Below are positions 40,045 to 51,622 of a DNA stretch of 64,000 nt, in pieces (the stretch's first letter is position 1; each line of letters begins with the position of its first letter). The DNA is from Mesorhizobium sp. B2-3-4. Its GTDB lineage: Bacteria > Pseudomonadota > Alphaproteobacteria > Rhizobiales > Rhizobiaceae. Both the position numbers and the translations under genes were made by a program. The DNA lies in contig NZ_VFVY01000001.1 in the NCBI RefSeq assembly GCF_006442315.1, positions 186,001-250,000 of the forward strand, read 5' to 3'. The notes beneath the pieces were generated by a model, which was not told the origin of the DNA, searched no databases, and saw nothing but the letters and a program-made list of their open reading frames with translations.

Positions 40045-43000
40045 GTGGATCAGGAGCAACCGCAGCACGAGAAGATAAGGTTCAGGCGTGATGAAATCAC
40101 CGACCTGGGGGCCTTGCCGTCCGCCTGCCGCGTCCCGCCTCTTGGCCAGGCGGCGATCGGTCGTGGCTTTCGCATTCTTTCGCGCGTGTTTGCCGGCGTG
40201 GTCGCGTTCATGCTGTTGGCCGCGATGGCTGTCTATCTTGCCGGACTTTACGGCATCGGATCGGACCGGCTGCGGGTCGAGGCTGAGAGCGCCATAGAGA
40301 GGCTGGCGGGTGTCGACGTCGATGTCGCGGTCGGACCCGCTCGCATCACGCTCGACAGTTCGAGCTTCGTCGCACTTCAGGTCAGTGATGTCAGCCTCAA
40401 GACCGGTGACGGCAAGCCCATGGCCGATGTCGGCCGTGTGCGCTTCGGCGTGCGGCTGGTGCCGCTGTTGTGGGGAGAAGTGCGCCTGACCAGCGCCAGG
40501 ATTTCAGATGCCCGTATCGTCATGGCGGCGATGCCGTCCGGCGGCGACTGGACGGCGGCGCTGCGCAACGAGGACGGTCTCGTCGATCCGGAGAAACTGT
40601 CGGACGCGGTGTTCGGCAACATCCATCGCGCACTCGATGCCGTGCGGGAAGATTCGATGCGCCGGATCGATCTCAGCAATGTCGAGTTCGTGCTGCCCGA
40701 CGCAGGACCGGTCAAGCTGATCAAGATCGCCAACGCCGCCGTTGTCCAGTCTGGGCCGGGCGGCATGGAGTTCACCTCGCAGGCGGATGTCGATGGCAGG
40801 GCTGTCACCGTTGCGGCCTCCGCCACCCGCGATATCGCCGCCCACCGGGTAACGGGCCTGGATGCCAGCATCGATCTGGCGGATGCCGGCGGCGCCGATA
40901 CGGGGAAACTGGGGGCGGTCGCGTTGAAGCTGACGGGATCGGAAGGCTCGGGCGCCACCGAGTCGCGCTTGACGGCCGACCTTTCGTCCACCGGATCCGT
41001 TCTGGATCTTGGCACGCGCGGGCTGCTGCCCGCCGATGCCGATGTCAAAGCGACGCTTGTCCATGGCTCCAACAAGATCCAGGTGGACAAATTGCTGCTC
41101 AAGACCGGCCGATCGACTTTCGATTTTGCCGGCTCGATCGGCCCCAGGCCCTCGACCGGCGCAGCGGATCAGGAGCCTGCCTATCGCTATGACCTGACAA
41201 GCGATGGCTCGACCCTGGCGCCGTCGGAATCGCCCGAACCAGCGCTGACCTTCCTCTCGCGCGTCGCCGGCGTCTACGAGATCAAAAGCCATCGGCTGGT
41301 GGCCGAGCAGATCGCGGTTCGGTCCGCCGCGACCAGCGAGGTCCTCGGCACCGCGACCGTGCAGTTCGTTGACGGCAAGGCCCCCGGGATCAATCTGGCG
41401 CTCAACGTGCACGACATGCCGGTCTCGCACGTCAAGCAGCTCTGGCCGTGGTTTTCGGCGCGCAACGCCCGGCTCTGGGTGCTGAGCAACCTGTTCGGCG
41501 GCCGTGTGGTCGACGCCAACCTGCAGTTCCAGGTGGTGCCGGACCGCCTCGGCAATGGCGTGCCGCTTTCCGCCGACGAGGTCTTCGGCCGCTTCCAGAT
41601 CGAGGGGGCGCGCTTCGACACGGCCGGCCGCATTCCGCCGATCCGCGACGCGGTCGGCGTCGTCGCGTTCCACGGCAACGACGTCGACATTTCGCTGTCG
41701 TCGGGCACCGTCTTCATGCCCAGTGGCCGCACGGTCGCTGCCAGCAACGGGACATTGGCCGTCAAGGCGGCCAACCGCCCGCCGGTCATCGGCGCGCTCG
41801 ATATCGACGTTGCCGGCGATGCGTCCGCCGTCGCCGAACTCGCATCCTACGAGCCGATCAATGCCATGCGCCATGTCGGCATCCTCCCGGAGGACCTGTC
41901 CGGCGGTGTTACCGGCCACGTCAAGGCGGACATTCCGCTGCAGTCTGGCGTCGACACCGCCAAGCTCGATTGGCTGGTGTCGCTCGACTATACCGGCCTC
42001 TCCCTGGCCAAGCCGTTCGAGGGGCAGGCCGTGACCGATGCCGATGGTTCGATCACCGTCGACCCGCAAAAAGCCGTCATCTCGGCCAAGGCGTCCTTGA
42101 ACGGCATTCCGGCCGAACTCGATCTCGTCGAGCCGCTGGGCGATGATGGACCGGCGCGCAGCCGCAAGGTGGCCCTGGTGCTCGACGACAAGATCCGCGC
42201 CGCCGCAATGCCCGGCCTGACGCCGTTGCTTGGCGGAACGGTAAAGGTCGCGATCGACAAGAGCGGCGGCGGCAACCAGAACGTCTCGGCCGACCTGACC
42301 AATGCCAGGCTGGACATCCCTTGGGCCGGCTGGAGCAAGGGGGCGGGAATTCCGGCCAGCGCCACCTTCGTCATGACCAAGTCCGGCGACACCACGACGC
42401 TGTCCGACTTCGACCTCGACGGCAAGACATTCTCCGTCGACGGCAGCATCGTGCTGGTCAATGGCGCCTTGTCGTCCGCCAAGTTCAGCAAGGTCACCCT
42501 GAACAGGGGTGACGACGTTGCGGTATCGGTCAAGCGCTCGGGCAAGGGTTATGCCGTCACCGTCAGCGGCAATGCCCTGGACGCCCGTTCGCTGATCAAG
42601 CAGTTCACCTCGGATGTCGACACCGCAACGAAGACGACGGGATCGGACAATATCTCCGTCAGCGCCGACGTCGATCAACTGACCGGTTTCCACGATGAGC
42701 AATTGTCCAACCTGAAGCTGGACTACAGTGCCGCCGGCTCCAGGGTGAATGGACTGAAGGTCAGCGCGACTGCGAGTTCGGGCGCCGCTATCGCCATCAG
42801 CAACACCACGGGCGACGGCAGGCGCTCGCTGAACGTGCAGTCGGCGGATGCCGGCGCCATCCTGCGGTTCCTCAACATCTACGAGCACATGGAAGGCGGG
42901 TCGATCATGCTGGCGCTGACTGGGACCAGCGACGGCCCGATGAAGGGCAAGGTCGACACCAGCAACTTCTTCGTCGTCAACGAACCCAAGCTCGCCTCCA

Positions 43001-43419
43001 TCGTCTCGACCACGCCGGCCGGCGACAACCGCAGCCTAAACCAGGCGGTGAAGGGCAAGCTCGACACGTCGCGGGTGAAATTCGAACGCGGTTACGCCGA
43101 GATCGACAAGGGCAGCGGCTATCTCCGGCTGACCAACGGCGTGCTGCGCGGCCCGCGCATCGGCACGACCTTCCAGGGCATCCTCTACGATCAGAACAAC
43201 AATATGGATATGACCGGCACCTTCATGCCGGTCTACGGCCTCAACCGAATCTTTGGCGAATTGCCCATCGTCGGCGCGCTGCTCGGCAATGGCCGCGACC
43301 GCGGTCTGATCGGCGTGACCTACCGGTTGCGGGGCAATGCCAACAAGCCGGTGCTCGACGTCAATCCGCTGTCGGTGATCGCTCCGGGCATCTTCAGGTC
43401 GATCTTCGAGTACCGGTGA
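40045..43419 (+). CDS. AsmA/YhdP-like envelope protein (DUF3971)
   Basis: The 1,124-residue protein starts at GTG 40045, after GGAAG. It has one N-terminal membrane helix (VFAGVVAFMLLAAMAVYLAG) and a very long beta-rich periplasmic part with repeated DGxxx strands. AsmA-like features are seen near the C-terminus (YLRLTNGVLRGPRIGTTFQG, then GTFMPVYGLNRIFGELPIVG). Such proteins form bridge-like grooves that carry phospholipids to the outer membrane. The frame is open back to 39964, but an earlier start would overlap the bcp promoter. Confidence 0.7.
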   Translation: MDQEQPQHEKIRFRRDEITDLGALPSACRVPPLGQAAIGRGFRILSRVFAGVVAFMLLAAMAVYLAGLYGIGSDRLRVEAESAIERLAGVDVDVAVGPARITLDSSSFVALQVSDVSLKTGDGKPMADVGRVRFGVRLVPLLWGEVRLTSARISDARIVMAAMPSGGDWTAALRNEDGLVDPEKLSDAVFGNIHRALDAVREDSMRRIDLSNVEFVLPDAGPVKLIKIANAAVVQSGPGGMEFTSQADVDGRAVTVAASATRDIAAHRVTGLDASIDLADAGGADTGKLGAVALKLTGSEGSGATESRLTADLSSTGSVLDLGTRGLLPADADVKATLVHGSNKIQVDKLLLKTGRSTFDFAGSIGPRPSTGAADQEPAYRYDLTSDGSTLAPSESPEPALTFLSRVAGVYEIKSHRLVAEQIAVRSAATSEVLGTATVQFVDGKAPGINLALNVHDMPVSHVKQLWPWFSARNARLWVLSNLFGGRVVDANLQFQVVPDRLGNGVPLSADEVFGRFQIEGARFDTAGRIPPIRDAVGVVAFHGNDVDISLSSGTVFMPSGRTVAASNGTLAVKAANRPPVIGALDIDVAGDASAVAELASYEPINAMRHVGILPEDLSGGVTGHVKADIPLQSGVDTAKLDWLVSLDYTGLSLAKPFEGQAVTDADGSITVDPQKAVISAKASLNGIPAELDLVEPLGDDGPARSRKVALVLDDKIRAAAMPGLTPLLGGTVKVAIDKSGGGNQNVSADLTNARLDIPWAGWSKGAGIPASATFVMTKSGDTTTLSDFDLDGKTFSVDGSIVLVNGALSSAKFSKVTLNRGDDVAVSVKRSGKGYAVTVSGNALDARSLIKQFTSDVDTATKTTGSDNISVSADVDQLTGFHDEQLSNLKLDYSAAGSRVNGLKVSATASSGAAIAISNTTGDGRRSLNVQSADAGAILRFLNIYEHMEGGSIMLALTGTSDGPMKGKVDTSNFFVVNEPKLASIVSTTPAGDNRSLNQAVKGKLDTSRVKFERGYAEIDKGSGYLRLTNGVLRGPRIGTTFQGILYDQNNNMDMTGTFMPVYGLNRIFGELPIVGALLGNGRDRGLIGVTYRLRGNANKPVLDVNPLSVIAPGIFRSIFEYR

Positions 43420-43459
43420 CCCGTCCCGCGACAAGCCCAGGGATGACGGCCGCCCGTGC

Positions 43460-44713
43460 TCAGGCCGGCCGCACCAGCACGTGTTTTTTCTTGCCCAATG
43501 AGAGCTTTACGACATTTTCCGGACTCAAGTCCTGAAGCGTGACCAGCCGACGGTCGTCGTTTACCGGCTGATCGTTCAGCCGCACCGCGCCCCCCTGGAT
43601 ATGCCGCCGTGCCTCGCCATTGGACGAGGCCAGGCCGGCGGTGACCAGCAGCGAGAGGATGCCGATACCTGCTTCGAGATCTGTTCCTTTAACCGCGACC
43701 GTCGGCAGCGTTTCGGCGGTTACGCCTTCCTCGAACGTCTTGCGTGCGGTTTCCTCCGCCGCCAGCGCGGCCTCGCGGCCGTGTACGATCGCCGTCGTCT
43801 CTGTCGCCAGCACCTTCTTGGCCTCGTTGATCTCGGAGCCGCCGAGCGCCGCCAGCCGGGCGATCTCGTCGAGCGGCAGGCGGGTGAATATCTTCAGGAA
43901 GCGCTCGACATCGGCGTCCTCTGTGTTGCGCCAGTACTGCCAGAAATCATAGGGCGAGAAGAGGTCGCCATTCAGCCACACCGCGCCCTTGGCCGACTTG
44001 CCCATCTTGGCGCCGGACGATGTCGTGAGCAGCGGCGTGGTCAGCGCGTAGAGCTGCGGCGTGCCCATGCGATGGCCGAGATCGACGCCGTTGATGATGT
44101 TGCCCCACTGGTCCGATCCGCCCATCTGCAGGCGGCAGTTCTGCCGGCGGCTCAACTCGACGAAATCGTAGCCCTGCAGGATCATGTAGTTGAATTCGAG
44201 GAACGACAGCGACTGCTCGCGGTCGAGCCGCAGCTTGACGCTGTCGAAGGTCAGCATGCGGTTGACCGAAAAATGGCGGCCGACGTCGCGCAGGAACTCG
44301 ACATAGTTGAGCTTCATCAGCCAATCGGCATTGTTGACCATGATGGCGTCGTTCGGACCGTCGCCGAAACGCAGGATGCGGCCGAAGATACGCTTGATGC
44401 CCTCGATGTTGGTGGCGATCGCCTCCGGCGTCAAAAGGCTGCGCTGGTCGTCGCGAAAGGAAGGATCGCCGATCATCGACGTGCCGCCGCCCATCAGCGC
44501 GATCGGCCGGTGCCCGGTTTCCTGCAGCCAGTAGAGCATGGTCGCCGAGATCAGATTGCCGATATGCAGGCTGGTGGCGGTCGCGTCGTAGCCGACATAG
44601 GCAGTGACCGTTTCCTTGGCGAAAAGCTGGTCGAGGCCGGTCTCATCCGAGATCTGGTGGATGAAACCGCGCTCGCTCATCGTGCGCAGGAAATCGGATT
44701 TAAAGGCAGGCAT
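43460..44713 (-). CDS. tyrS: Tyrosyl-tRNA synthetase
   Basis: The 417-residue class I synthetase has [17 protein letters not shown] with the HIGH-like HIGN motif, [13 protein letters not shown], the tyrosine-binding [10 protein letters not shown], and the KMSKS-like KMGKS. A C-terminal S4 RNA-binding domain ends the protein ([19 protein letters not shown]). It charges tRNA-Tyr in the cytoplasm. Start 44713 (MPAFKSD) is the family-typical start; the frame to 44782 has no support. Confidence 0.95.
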   Translation of the reverse strand: MPAFKSDFLRTMSERGFIHQISDETGLDQLFAKETVTAYVGYDATATSLHIGNLISATMLYWLQETGHRPIALMGGGTSMIGDPSFRDDQRSLLTPEAIATNIEGIKRIFGRILRFGDGPNDAIMVNNADWLMKLNYVEFLRDVGRHFSVNRMLTFDSVKLRLDREQSLSFLEFNYMILQGYDFVELSRRQNCRLQMGGSDQWGNIINGVDLGHRMGTPQLYALTTPLLTTSSGAKMGKSAKGAVWLNGDLFSPYDFWQYWRNTEDADVERFLKIFTRLPLDEIARLAALGGSEINEAKKVLATETTAIVHGREAALAAEETARKTFEEGVTAETLPTVAVKGTDLEAGIGILSLLVTAGLASSNGEARRHIQGGAVRLNDQPVNDDRRLVTLQDLSPENVVKLSLGKKKHVLVRPA

Positions 44714-44952
44714 GTTTTCTTTCCCGAAAGCGTAGGCCCGGTCCGGCATGGGCATATATGAACGCGCGCGTTTAGCATCCATGCGCGATGAGCAAAAGTG
44801 GTTTCCGGATTCGCGGCCGTTCGTGCGCCTCTCACGAGCGCCGGGCCGGTTCTTGCCTCATCCATTCGGCTGGCGTATTGAGGCCCCGCGCCAGGCCGGG
44901 CCTGCGCGCCGCGACGGGGTCATCCCGCAGATCAGCCTGGAAAGCTCCCGCG

Positions 44953-46596
44953 ATGAACAGGAACTCCCTCTTCCTCTTTCTGTTCAGCCTGCTGATGACT
45001 TTCGGCGGCTTGATGACCCTTCCGCCGATCGACCGCGACGAGTCGCGCTTTGTCCAGGCGACCAAGCAGATGGTGGAGACCGGCGACTATATCGACATCC
45101 GCTTTCAGGATGTCTCGCGCTACAAGAAGCCGATCGGCATCTACTGGCTGCAATCGGCGGCCGTCACATTGAGCGGCGAGGGCGCTGCCGCGCCGATCTG
45201 GGTCTATCGCCTGGTCTCTATGCTCGGCATCGCGCTCGCCGTCGTCGGCATCGGCTGGACAGGAACGAAGCTTTTCGGCGCCAATGCCGGTCTCGCCTCC
45301 GGCCTGATGATGGCGGCGATCTTCGCCACCGCCTTCGAAGGCCGCGACGCCAAGACCGACGCCATGCTTCTGGCTTGTTGCGTGGCCGCGCAAGGGGCGT
45401 TGGCGCAAGTCTATCTGGCAGCCCGCCGCAACCAGCCCGTGGCCGGCCATTTGCCGTGGATATTCTGGGCCGCCCAAGGGCTGGGCATCCTGATCAAGGG
45501 CCCGGTGGCGCCCCTCTTGTCGCTGCTGACGGCGGCCGCGCTGTTCGCCTTCGAACGGGACTGGCGCTGGCTTCTGAAGCTGAAGCTCGTGCGCGGCGTC
45601 GCGCTCGTGCTGCTCATCGTGCTGCCCTGGGTCGCCTTTATCGGCTGGAAAAGCGGTGGCGCCTTCTTCCAGGAAGCGGTCGGCAAGGACATGCTGAACA
45701 AGGTCGCCTCGGGCGAGGAATCGCACGGCCTGCCGCCCGGCTTCTACATGCTGACCTATTCGCTGTTCATGTGGCCCTTCGGCCTGATCGCGGTCGGTGC
45801 CGGACTGCAGGCGCTCAACCGGCTGCGCGACGATGTCAGGCTGCGCTTCTGCCTCGCCTGGTACATCCCGTTCTGGCTCGTCTTCGAACTCATCCCGACC
45901 AAGCTGCCGCATTACGTCCTGCCGGCCTATCCCGGCATGGCGCTGCTGATCGGCTGGCTGCTGACCTTGCCGCCGCAGGAAGCGAACGCGCCGCTCAAGC
46001 GCTGGCAGCAATGGCTGTGGTGGGCGACGGCCTTCGGCCTGGTCGTGGTCAGTCTCGGCCTGGCCGCCGTCTGCATCGGAGCGCCGATCTATCTCACCCA
46101 CACCTTCTCCTGGTGGAGCATTCCGGCGGCGGCCGCCGCGCTCGGCGCCGGTTATTTCGCCTTCTCCAGGCAATTGCAGGTCCCGCTGCGTCGCATTGGC
46201 GCCATCGCCGTTTGCGCCGGCATCACCTATGCCTTGCTGTTCGGGGTCATCGCGCCGTCGCTGAAGCCGCTATGGCTGAGCCCGGCGATCAAGCAAGCGG
46301 TGCTCGCCAACAAACCCTGCGACACGACCGTTCTGGCCTCGGCGCGCTATCAGGAGCCGAGCCTGGTGTTTCTGGTCGGGACGAAAACGGTGCTGACCAA
46401 TGTCGGGGGCGTGGCCGAACATCTGCTAGCCGATCCTGCTTGTTCGCTGGGCCTGGTGCCGATCGGTGACGAACAGGAGCTGAATGGCATGCTGTCCGTG
46501 CGAGGCAAGTCGGCGAGCCGCCTCGCCGAAGTCGACGGCTTCAACTATTCGTCGGGAGACAAACTGTCGCTCGGCCTTTATCGTGTAAGCCAATGA
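44953..46596 (+). CDS. PMT/ArnT-like glycosyltransferase (inner membrane)
   Basis: The 547-residue protein has the N-terminal PPIDRDESRFVQATKQM, with the acidic Asp-Glu of the ArnT/PMT active site, and about ten membrane helices. GLPPGFYMLTYSLFMWPFG and IPTKLPHYVLPAYPGMA follow. It transfers a sugar from a polyprenyl phosphate carrier to lipid A or another envelope target. Start ATG 44953 is the only one with the family N-terminus. The neighbouring PAP2 phosphatase may recycle the carrier. Confidence 0.8.
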   Translation: MNRNSLFLFLFSLLMTFGGLMTLPPIDRDESRFVQATKQMVETGDYIDIRFQDVSRYKKPIGIYWLQSAAVTLSGEGAAAPIWVYRLVSMLGIALAVVGIGWTGTKLFGANAGLASGLMMAAIFATAFEGRDAKTDAMLLACCVAAQGALAQVYLAARRNQPVAGHLPWIFWAAQGLGILIKGPVAPLLSLLTAAALFAFERDWRWLLKLKLVRGVALVLLIVLPWVAFIGWKSGGAFFQEAVGKDMLNKVASGEESHGLPPGFYMLTYSLFMWPFGLIAVGAGLQALNRLRDDVRLRFCLAWYIPFWLVFELIPTKLPHYVLPAYPGMALLIGWLLTLPPQEANAPLKRWQQWLWWATAFGLVVVSLGLAAVCIGAPIYLTHTFSWWSIPAAAAALGAGYFAFSRQLQVPLRRIGAIAVCAGITYALLFGVIAPSLKPLWLSPAIKQAVLANKPCDTTVLASARYQEPSLVFLVGTKTVLTNVGGVAEHLLADPACSLGLVPIGDEQELNGMLSVRGKSASRLAEVDGFNYSSGDKLSLGLYRVSQ

Positions 46597-46626
46597 CGGC
46601 TGGTCGATGACAGAGTCCAGTTTCCA

Positions 46627-47448
46627 ATGCTCGTGAGATCGCGCCCTCCAGTGTCCAGCTCGCTCCTTGGGATAGGACGCCGATCCCTCGACAATTTTCG
46701 CGACACCGTGCAGATCGCAAAACGCCGCTTTGCCGTTCGCCCCGCTCGCTATCCCAACGTCTCTTGGTGGGCGTGGGGCCTGGTCTGGGCTTTTCTGACG
46801 GCAGCGGCTTTCGTTCGTCTCGATACGCCCGCGGGGCTGGCGCATGGCCAATGGTCGGCTGGCGTGGCCAGGCTTGCCGAGTTCTTCACCCAGTTTGGAT
46901 TGGGCGGCTGGTATCTCATCCCGTCCGCGCTTTTGCTCGTCGCGGCCAACCTGACGGATTGGCGAAGCCTTTCGCGGCGCGCGCTGATGCTGGTCTATAG
47001 CTGGACTTGTCTGGCTTTCCTGGTGCTGAGCGCCGTTGGCCTGTCAGGTCTCGCCGTCAACGTCCTGAAATATGCCATTGGTAGGGCCCGGCCGCTCTAC
47101 TTCGAGGATTTCGGCGTCCTGGCGCTGCATCCCTTTGCTTTCGATGCGCGCTTCGCAGGCTTTCCATCCGGTCATGCCACGACGATGGGCGCCGTGTTCG
47201 GTGTGCTTCTGCTGCTGTTTCCACGTCGCTGGTACATTGCCCTTGTGGTTACGGCCTGCATCGCCTCGACCAGGGTCTTCGTCGGCGCGCACTATCCGAG
47301 CGACACCGTTGCCGGTTTCGGCCTCGGTTGCGCCTTCGCGCTTGCCTGCGGACTGGTTTTTGCCAGGCTCGGCTTCATCTTCCGGCCGGCACCTACGGGA
47401 TTGCCGGTCCGCAAGCCATCGTTCCGATTGGTGGCGCCCGAAAAATAG
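46627..47448 (+). CDS. PAP2-family lipid phosphatase
   Basis: The 273-residue membrane protein has the three PAP2 motifs: KYAIGRARP, FPSGHATTMG and STRVFVGAHYPSDTVAG. Six or so membrane segments surround them. It dephosphorylates a lipid such as undecaprenyl pyrophosphate, phosphatidylglycerol phosphate or lipid A. Placed directly after the PMT gene, a carrier-recycling or lipid A phosphatase (LpxE/F-like) role is plausible but not settled. Confidence 0.85.
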   Translation: MLVRSRPPVSSSLLGIGRRSLDNFRDTVQIAKRRFAVRPARYPNVSWWAWGLVWAFLTAAAFVRLDTPAGLAHGQWSAGVARLAEFFTQFGLGGWYLIPSALLLVAANLTDWRSLSRRALMLVYSWTCLAFLVLSAVGLSGLAVNVLKYAIGRARPLYFEDFGVLALHPFAFDARFAGFPSGHATTMGAVFGVLLLLFPRRWYIALVVTACIASTRVFVGAHYPSDTVAGFGLGCAFALACGLVFARLGFIFRPAPTGLPVRKPSFRLVAPEK

Positions 47449-47478
47449 GTCGAGACCGCATCATCGCAAGCCAAATGT

Positions 47479-47507
47479 CAAACGGGCGGACATTGTCCGC
47501 CTGTTTG
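47479..47507. terminator. Bidirectional terminator between converging genes
   Basis: CAAACGGGCGGAC (47479-47491) pairs with GTCCGCCTGTTTG (47495-47507) over 13 bases with one G-T wobble and an ATT loop. It separates the PAP2 gene from the hydrolase gene that runs the other way. The A-rich and T-rich stem ends let it act on both strands. Confidence 0.75.
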
Positions 47508-47537
47508 TGGCTCCGCGAATATGCTTTGCCTGATGGC

Positions 47538-48212
47538 TCAGCGCAGCCGCTTCGGCCGCGGATCGGACAATTCTCCCGCCAGCCGGCGATCGAGATAGTC
47601 GGCGCATTCCTCGATCAGCACATCGGCGTCGTTGGCGAAGAAATGGTTGGCGCCGGGCAAGGTCTTCTGCGTGATGGTGATGCCCTTTTGCGTGTGCAGC
47701 TTGTCGACCAGGCCCTGCACATCCTTCGGCGGCGCCACCTTGTCGGCATCGCCATGGATGATCAGCCCCGAGGACGGGCAGGGCGCCAGGAACGAGAAAT
47801 CATAGGTATTGGGCTGTGGCGCGATCGAGATGAAGCCTTCGATCTCGGGCCGGCGCATCAGAAGCTGCATGCCGATCCACGAACCGAAGGAATAGCCGGC
47901 GACCCAGCAGCTCTTGGAGTCCGGGTGCAGCGACTGCACCCAGTCGAGCGCGGCGGCCGCATCCGACAATTCGCCGGTGCCGTGGTCGAACTCGCCCTGG
48001 CTGCGGCCGATGCCGCGGAAATTGAAGCGAAGCGTGGTGAAATCGCGCTTCTGGAACATGTAGAAGAGGTCATAAACGATCTTGTTGTTCATCGTGCCGC
48101 CGAACTGCGGGTGCGGATGCAACACGATGGCAATCGGCGCGCTCTTTTCCTTCGAGGGCTGGTAGCGTCCCTCCAGGCGGCCGGCCGGACCGGTGAAAAT
48201 GACCTCAGGCAT
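47538..48212 (-). CDS. Alpha/beta hydrolase (dienelactone-hydrolase-like)
   Basis: The 224-residue protein shows an alpha/beta fold: IVLHPHPQFGGTMNNKIVYD (oxyanion region), the nucleophile elbow VAGYSFGSWIGMQ, and a late acid and His in IHGDADKVAPPK and LPGANHFF. It matches the small hydrolases often seen in rhizobia; no substrate is known. Start 48212 (MPEVIF) replaces a longer frame to 48278 that lacks homology-like sequence. Confidence 0.8.
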   Translation of the reverse strand: MPEVIFTGPAGRLEGRYQPSKEKSAPIAIVLHPHPQFGGTMNNKIVYDLFYMFQKRDFTTLRFNFRGIGRSQGEFDHGTGELSDAAAALDWVQSLHPDSKSCWVAGYSFGSWIGMQLLMRRPEIEGFISIAPQPNTYDFSFLAPCPSSGLIIHGDADKVAPPKDVQGLVDKLHTQKGITITQKTLPGANHFFANDADVLIEECADYLDRRLAGELSDPRPKRLR

Positions 48213-48466
48213 GAAATACTCCACGTGACATACAAGTGTGCGGCGCCGGGAATGCTCTTCCTCTGGCCCCGCTTCCACAGACCTTGACGCAGGGCGAGCG
48301 TCTTCATAGAAGCTAGTTTAGAATTGTTCAAAACTGGGAGGCCGAAACGCAATCGCCCGGCCGCCCTTGCCGCAAGCCGCGTAAATAGGACGGCTTGCCT
48401 TGGAATTTCAAGGAAATAACGCCATACGTCGGCGGAATGCCATCTGACGGGAAGAACTGGACGAAA

Positions 48467-49627
48467 ATGGCCGCGATACGCGCCTATCTCGACTATAATG
48501 CCAGCGCACCGCTGCTCCCAGCGGCGCGCGAGGCCATGGTCGCGGCGTTCGATGCGGCCAACCCTTCTTCTGTGCATGCCGAGGGCCGGGCCGCACGCAG
48601 GCTGATCGACAGTGCCAGGCGCGACGTGGCGGCACTGGTCAATGGCAAGGCCGAACACGTCGTGTTCACCTCGGGCGCGACGGAGGCCGCTTCGACGCTT
48701 CTGACGCCCGACTGGCAGATGGGGCGCGGCACCATTCGGATGAGCCGTCTCTATGTCTGCGAGGCCGACCATCCGTGCCTGCTGAATGGCGGTCGATTCC
48801 CCTCAAGCCAGGTGACGCGGATCGGTGTCGACGCCGATGGCATTGTCAGGCTCGACGCCTTGACGGCGGCGCTCGCCGGTCACGACCGGGCTGATGGCCT
48901 GCCATTGGTCGCGATCCATGCCGCCAACAACGAAACCGGCGTCATCCAGCCGGTCGATCGCATCGCGGCGATTGTCAAGGCGGCGGGCGGTATTCTCGTG
49001 GTGGACGCCGTCCAGGCAGTGGGCCGCATTCCTTTGGATATGTCGGCGGGTTACGCCGACTATGTGATTTTGTCCGCGCACAAGCTCGGCGGCCCCAAGG
49101 GCGCCGGCGCCATCATCGCCGCGGCCGACCTGATGATGCCGAAGCCGCTGATCAATGGCGGCGGCCAGGAGAAGGGCCACCGTGGCGGCACCGAGAACCT
49201 GCCCGGCATTGCCGGCTTTGGCGCGGCGGCGCGAGAGGCCCTGACCGGGCTAAAGGCCATCGAGGCCGTGCGCCATCGTCGCGATGAGATCGAGACCATC
49301 GTGAAAATGCTGATACCGGAGGTGGAAATCTTCGGAATGGCCGCGCCGAGGCTTGCCAATACGACATTCTTCGCTATTCCCGGCGTCAAGGCTGAAACCG
49401 CCCAGATCGCCTTCGATCTGGCCGGCGTTGCGCTGTCGGCCGGCTCCGCCTGCTCGTCGGGCAAGGTCGGACCGAGCCACGTGCTGAAAGCCATGGGCCA
49501 CGGCGAAGGCCCCGGCGCGCTTCGCGCATCGATCGGTGCGGCGACGGCTGCCGGGGACATCGAACTGTTCCGCGCCGCGCTTGCTGGAATAGCCGCTCGC
49601 CGGGCGGGCAAGGAGAGAGCCGCCTAG
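48467..49627 (+). CDS. Cysteine desulfurase (NifS/IscS type)
   Basis: The 386-residue PLP enzyme begins RAYLDYNASAPLLPAAREAM. It has EHVVFTSGATEA, HAANNETGVIQP, the PLP-lysine region LSAHKLGGPKGAGA and the catalytic Cys loop SACSSGKVGPS. It supplies sulfur for the suf cluster that follows in the same direction. A second cysteine desulfurase, SufS, is encoded at 53763, so this copy may serve another acceptor. ATG 48467 gives the usual N-terminus. Confidence 0.9.
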   Translation: MAAIRAYLDYNASAPLLPAAREAMVAAFDAANPSSVHAEGRAARRLIDSARRDVAALVNGKAEHVVFTSGATEAASTLLTPDWQMGRGTIRMSRLYVCEADHPCLLNGGRFPSSQVTRIGVDADGIVRLDALTAALAGHDRADGLPLVAIHAANNETGVIQPVDRIAAIVKAAGGILVVDAVQAVGRIPLDMSAGYADYVILSAHKLGGPKGAGAIIAAADLMMPKPLINGGGQEKGHRGGTENLPGIAGFGAAAREALTGLKAIEAVRHRRDEIETIVKMLIPEVEIFGMAAPRLANTTFFAIPGVKAETAQIAFDLAGVALSAGSACSSGKVGPSHVLKAMGHGEGPGALRASIGAATAAGDIELFRAALAGIAARRAGKERAA

Positions 49628-49811
49628 CGGTGGGACGATTTTGGGCCTTTCGGCCTGGTAGAGCGGTGCGTTTCAATTTGGCCGGGTGAATTTCCGGTCG
49701 AGGCGCACTATATGGAACTTACGCTGCCGCGGCGCCCTCAAGTGCCCATTTCGGCGGTGCCATAGTTTGAAAACTGTCGGGCCTTGACCCCGGCGTGGAT
49801 GGAGAACGCTG

Positions 49812-51329
<1,518 letters not shown>

Positions 51330-51334
51330 TGACC

Positions 51335-51622
51335 ATGGCGAGCGGGCTGCCCAGAGAGGAAATCTGGTTTGCCGTCCGCTGGCGGCGGCTGTGGGCTGTT
51401 CGCCGCGAAGGCAACATCGCCATGGCGAAATATGCCGGCGCGACTGTCGTTTCGGCATTCGCCGGCATCCTTTTGGCAGCCTTCATCAACCTCTACGTCG
51501 GCATCTCCGTCTTCGCTATCACCTTCGGCTTGTCCTTCTGGTGGTTCAAGGCGCTGCAGCGCCGGCACACCGACTATTCGATCACTTACGACGACTATTT
51601 CAGAGAAAAGAACAATGCTTGA
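51335..51622 (+). CDS. Small membrane protein between sufB and sufC
   Basis: The 95-residue product has a charged start (REEIWFAVRWRRLWAVRREG), two hydrophobic segments (GATVVSAFAGILLAAFINLY, then GISVFAITFGLSFWWFKAL) and a short tail ending in DYSITYDDYFREKNNA. It overlaps the start of sufC by eight bases, so it is co-translated. A membrane role for the Suf operon is not described for this gene; ATG 51422 is an alternative, shorter start. Confidence 0.65.
   Translation: MASGLPREEIWFAVRWRRLWAVRREGNIAMAKYAGATVVSAFAGILLAAFINLYVGISVFAITFGLSFWWFKALQRRHTDYSITYDDYFREKNNA

Noticed and set aside
40504..42888. 794-codon antisense open frame in the AsmA-like gene
   Set aside because: The plus-strand gene has a signal anchor and family motifs; the minus frame is repetitive and lacks any domain.
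49628..49811. Irr or RirA iron-responsive box before sufB
   Set aside because: I looked for the usual palindromes and found no convincing match.
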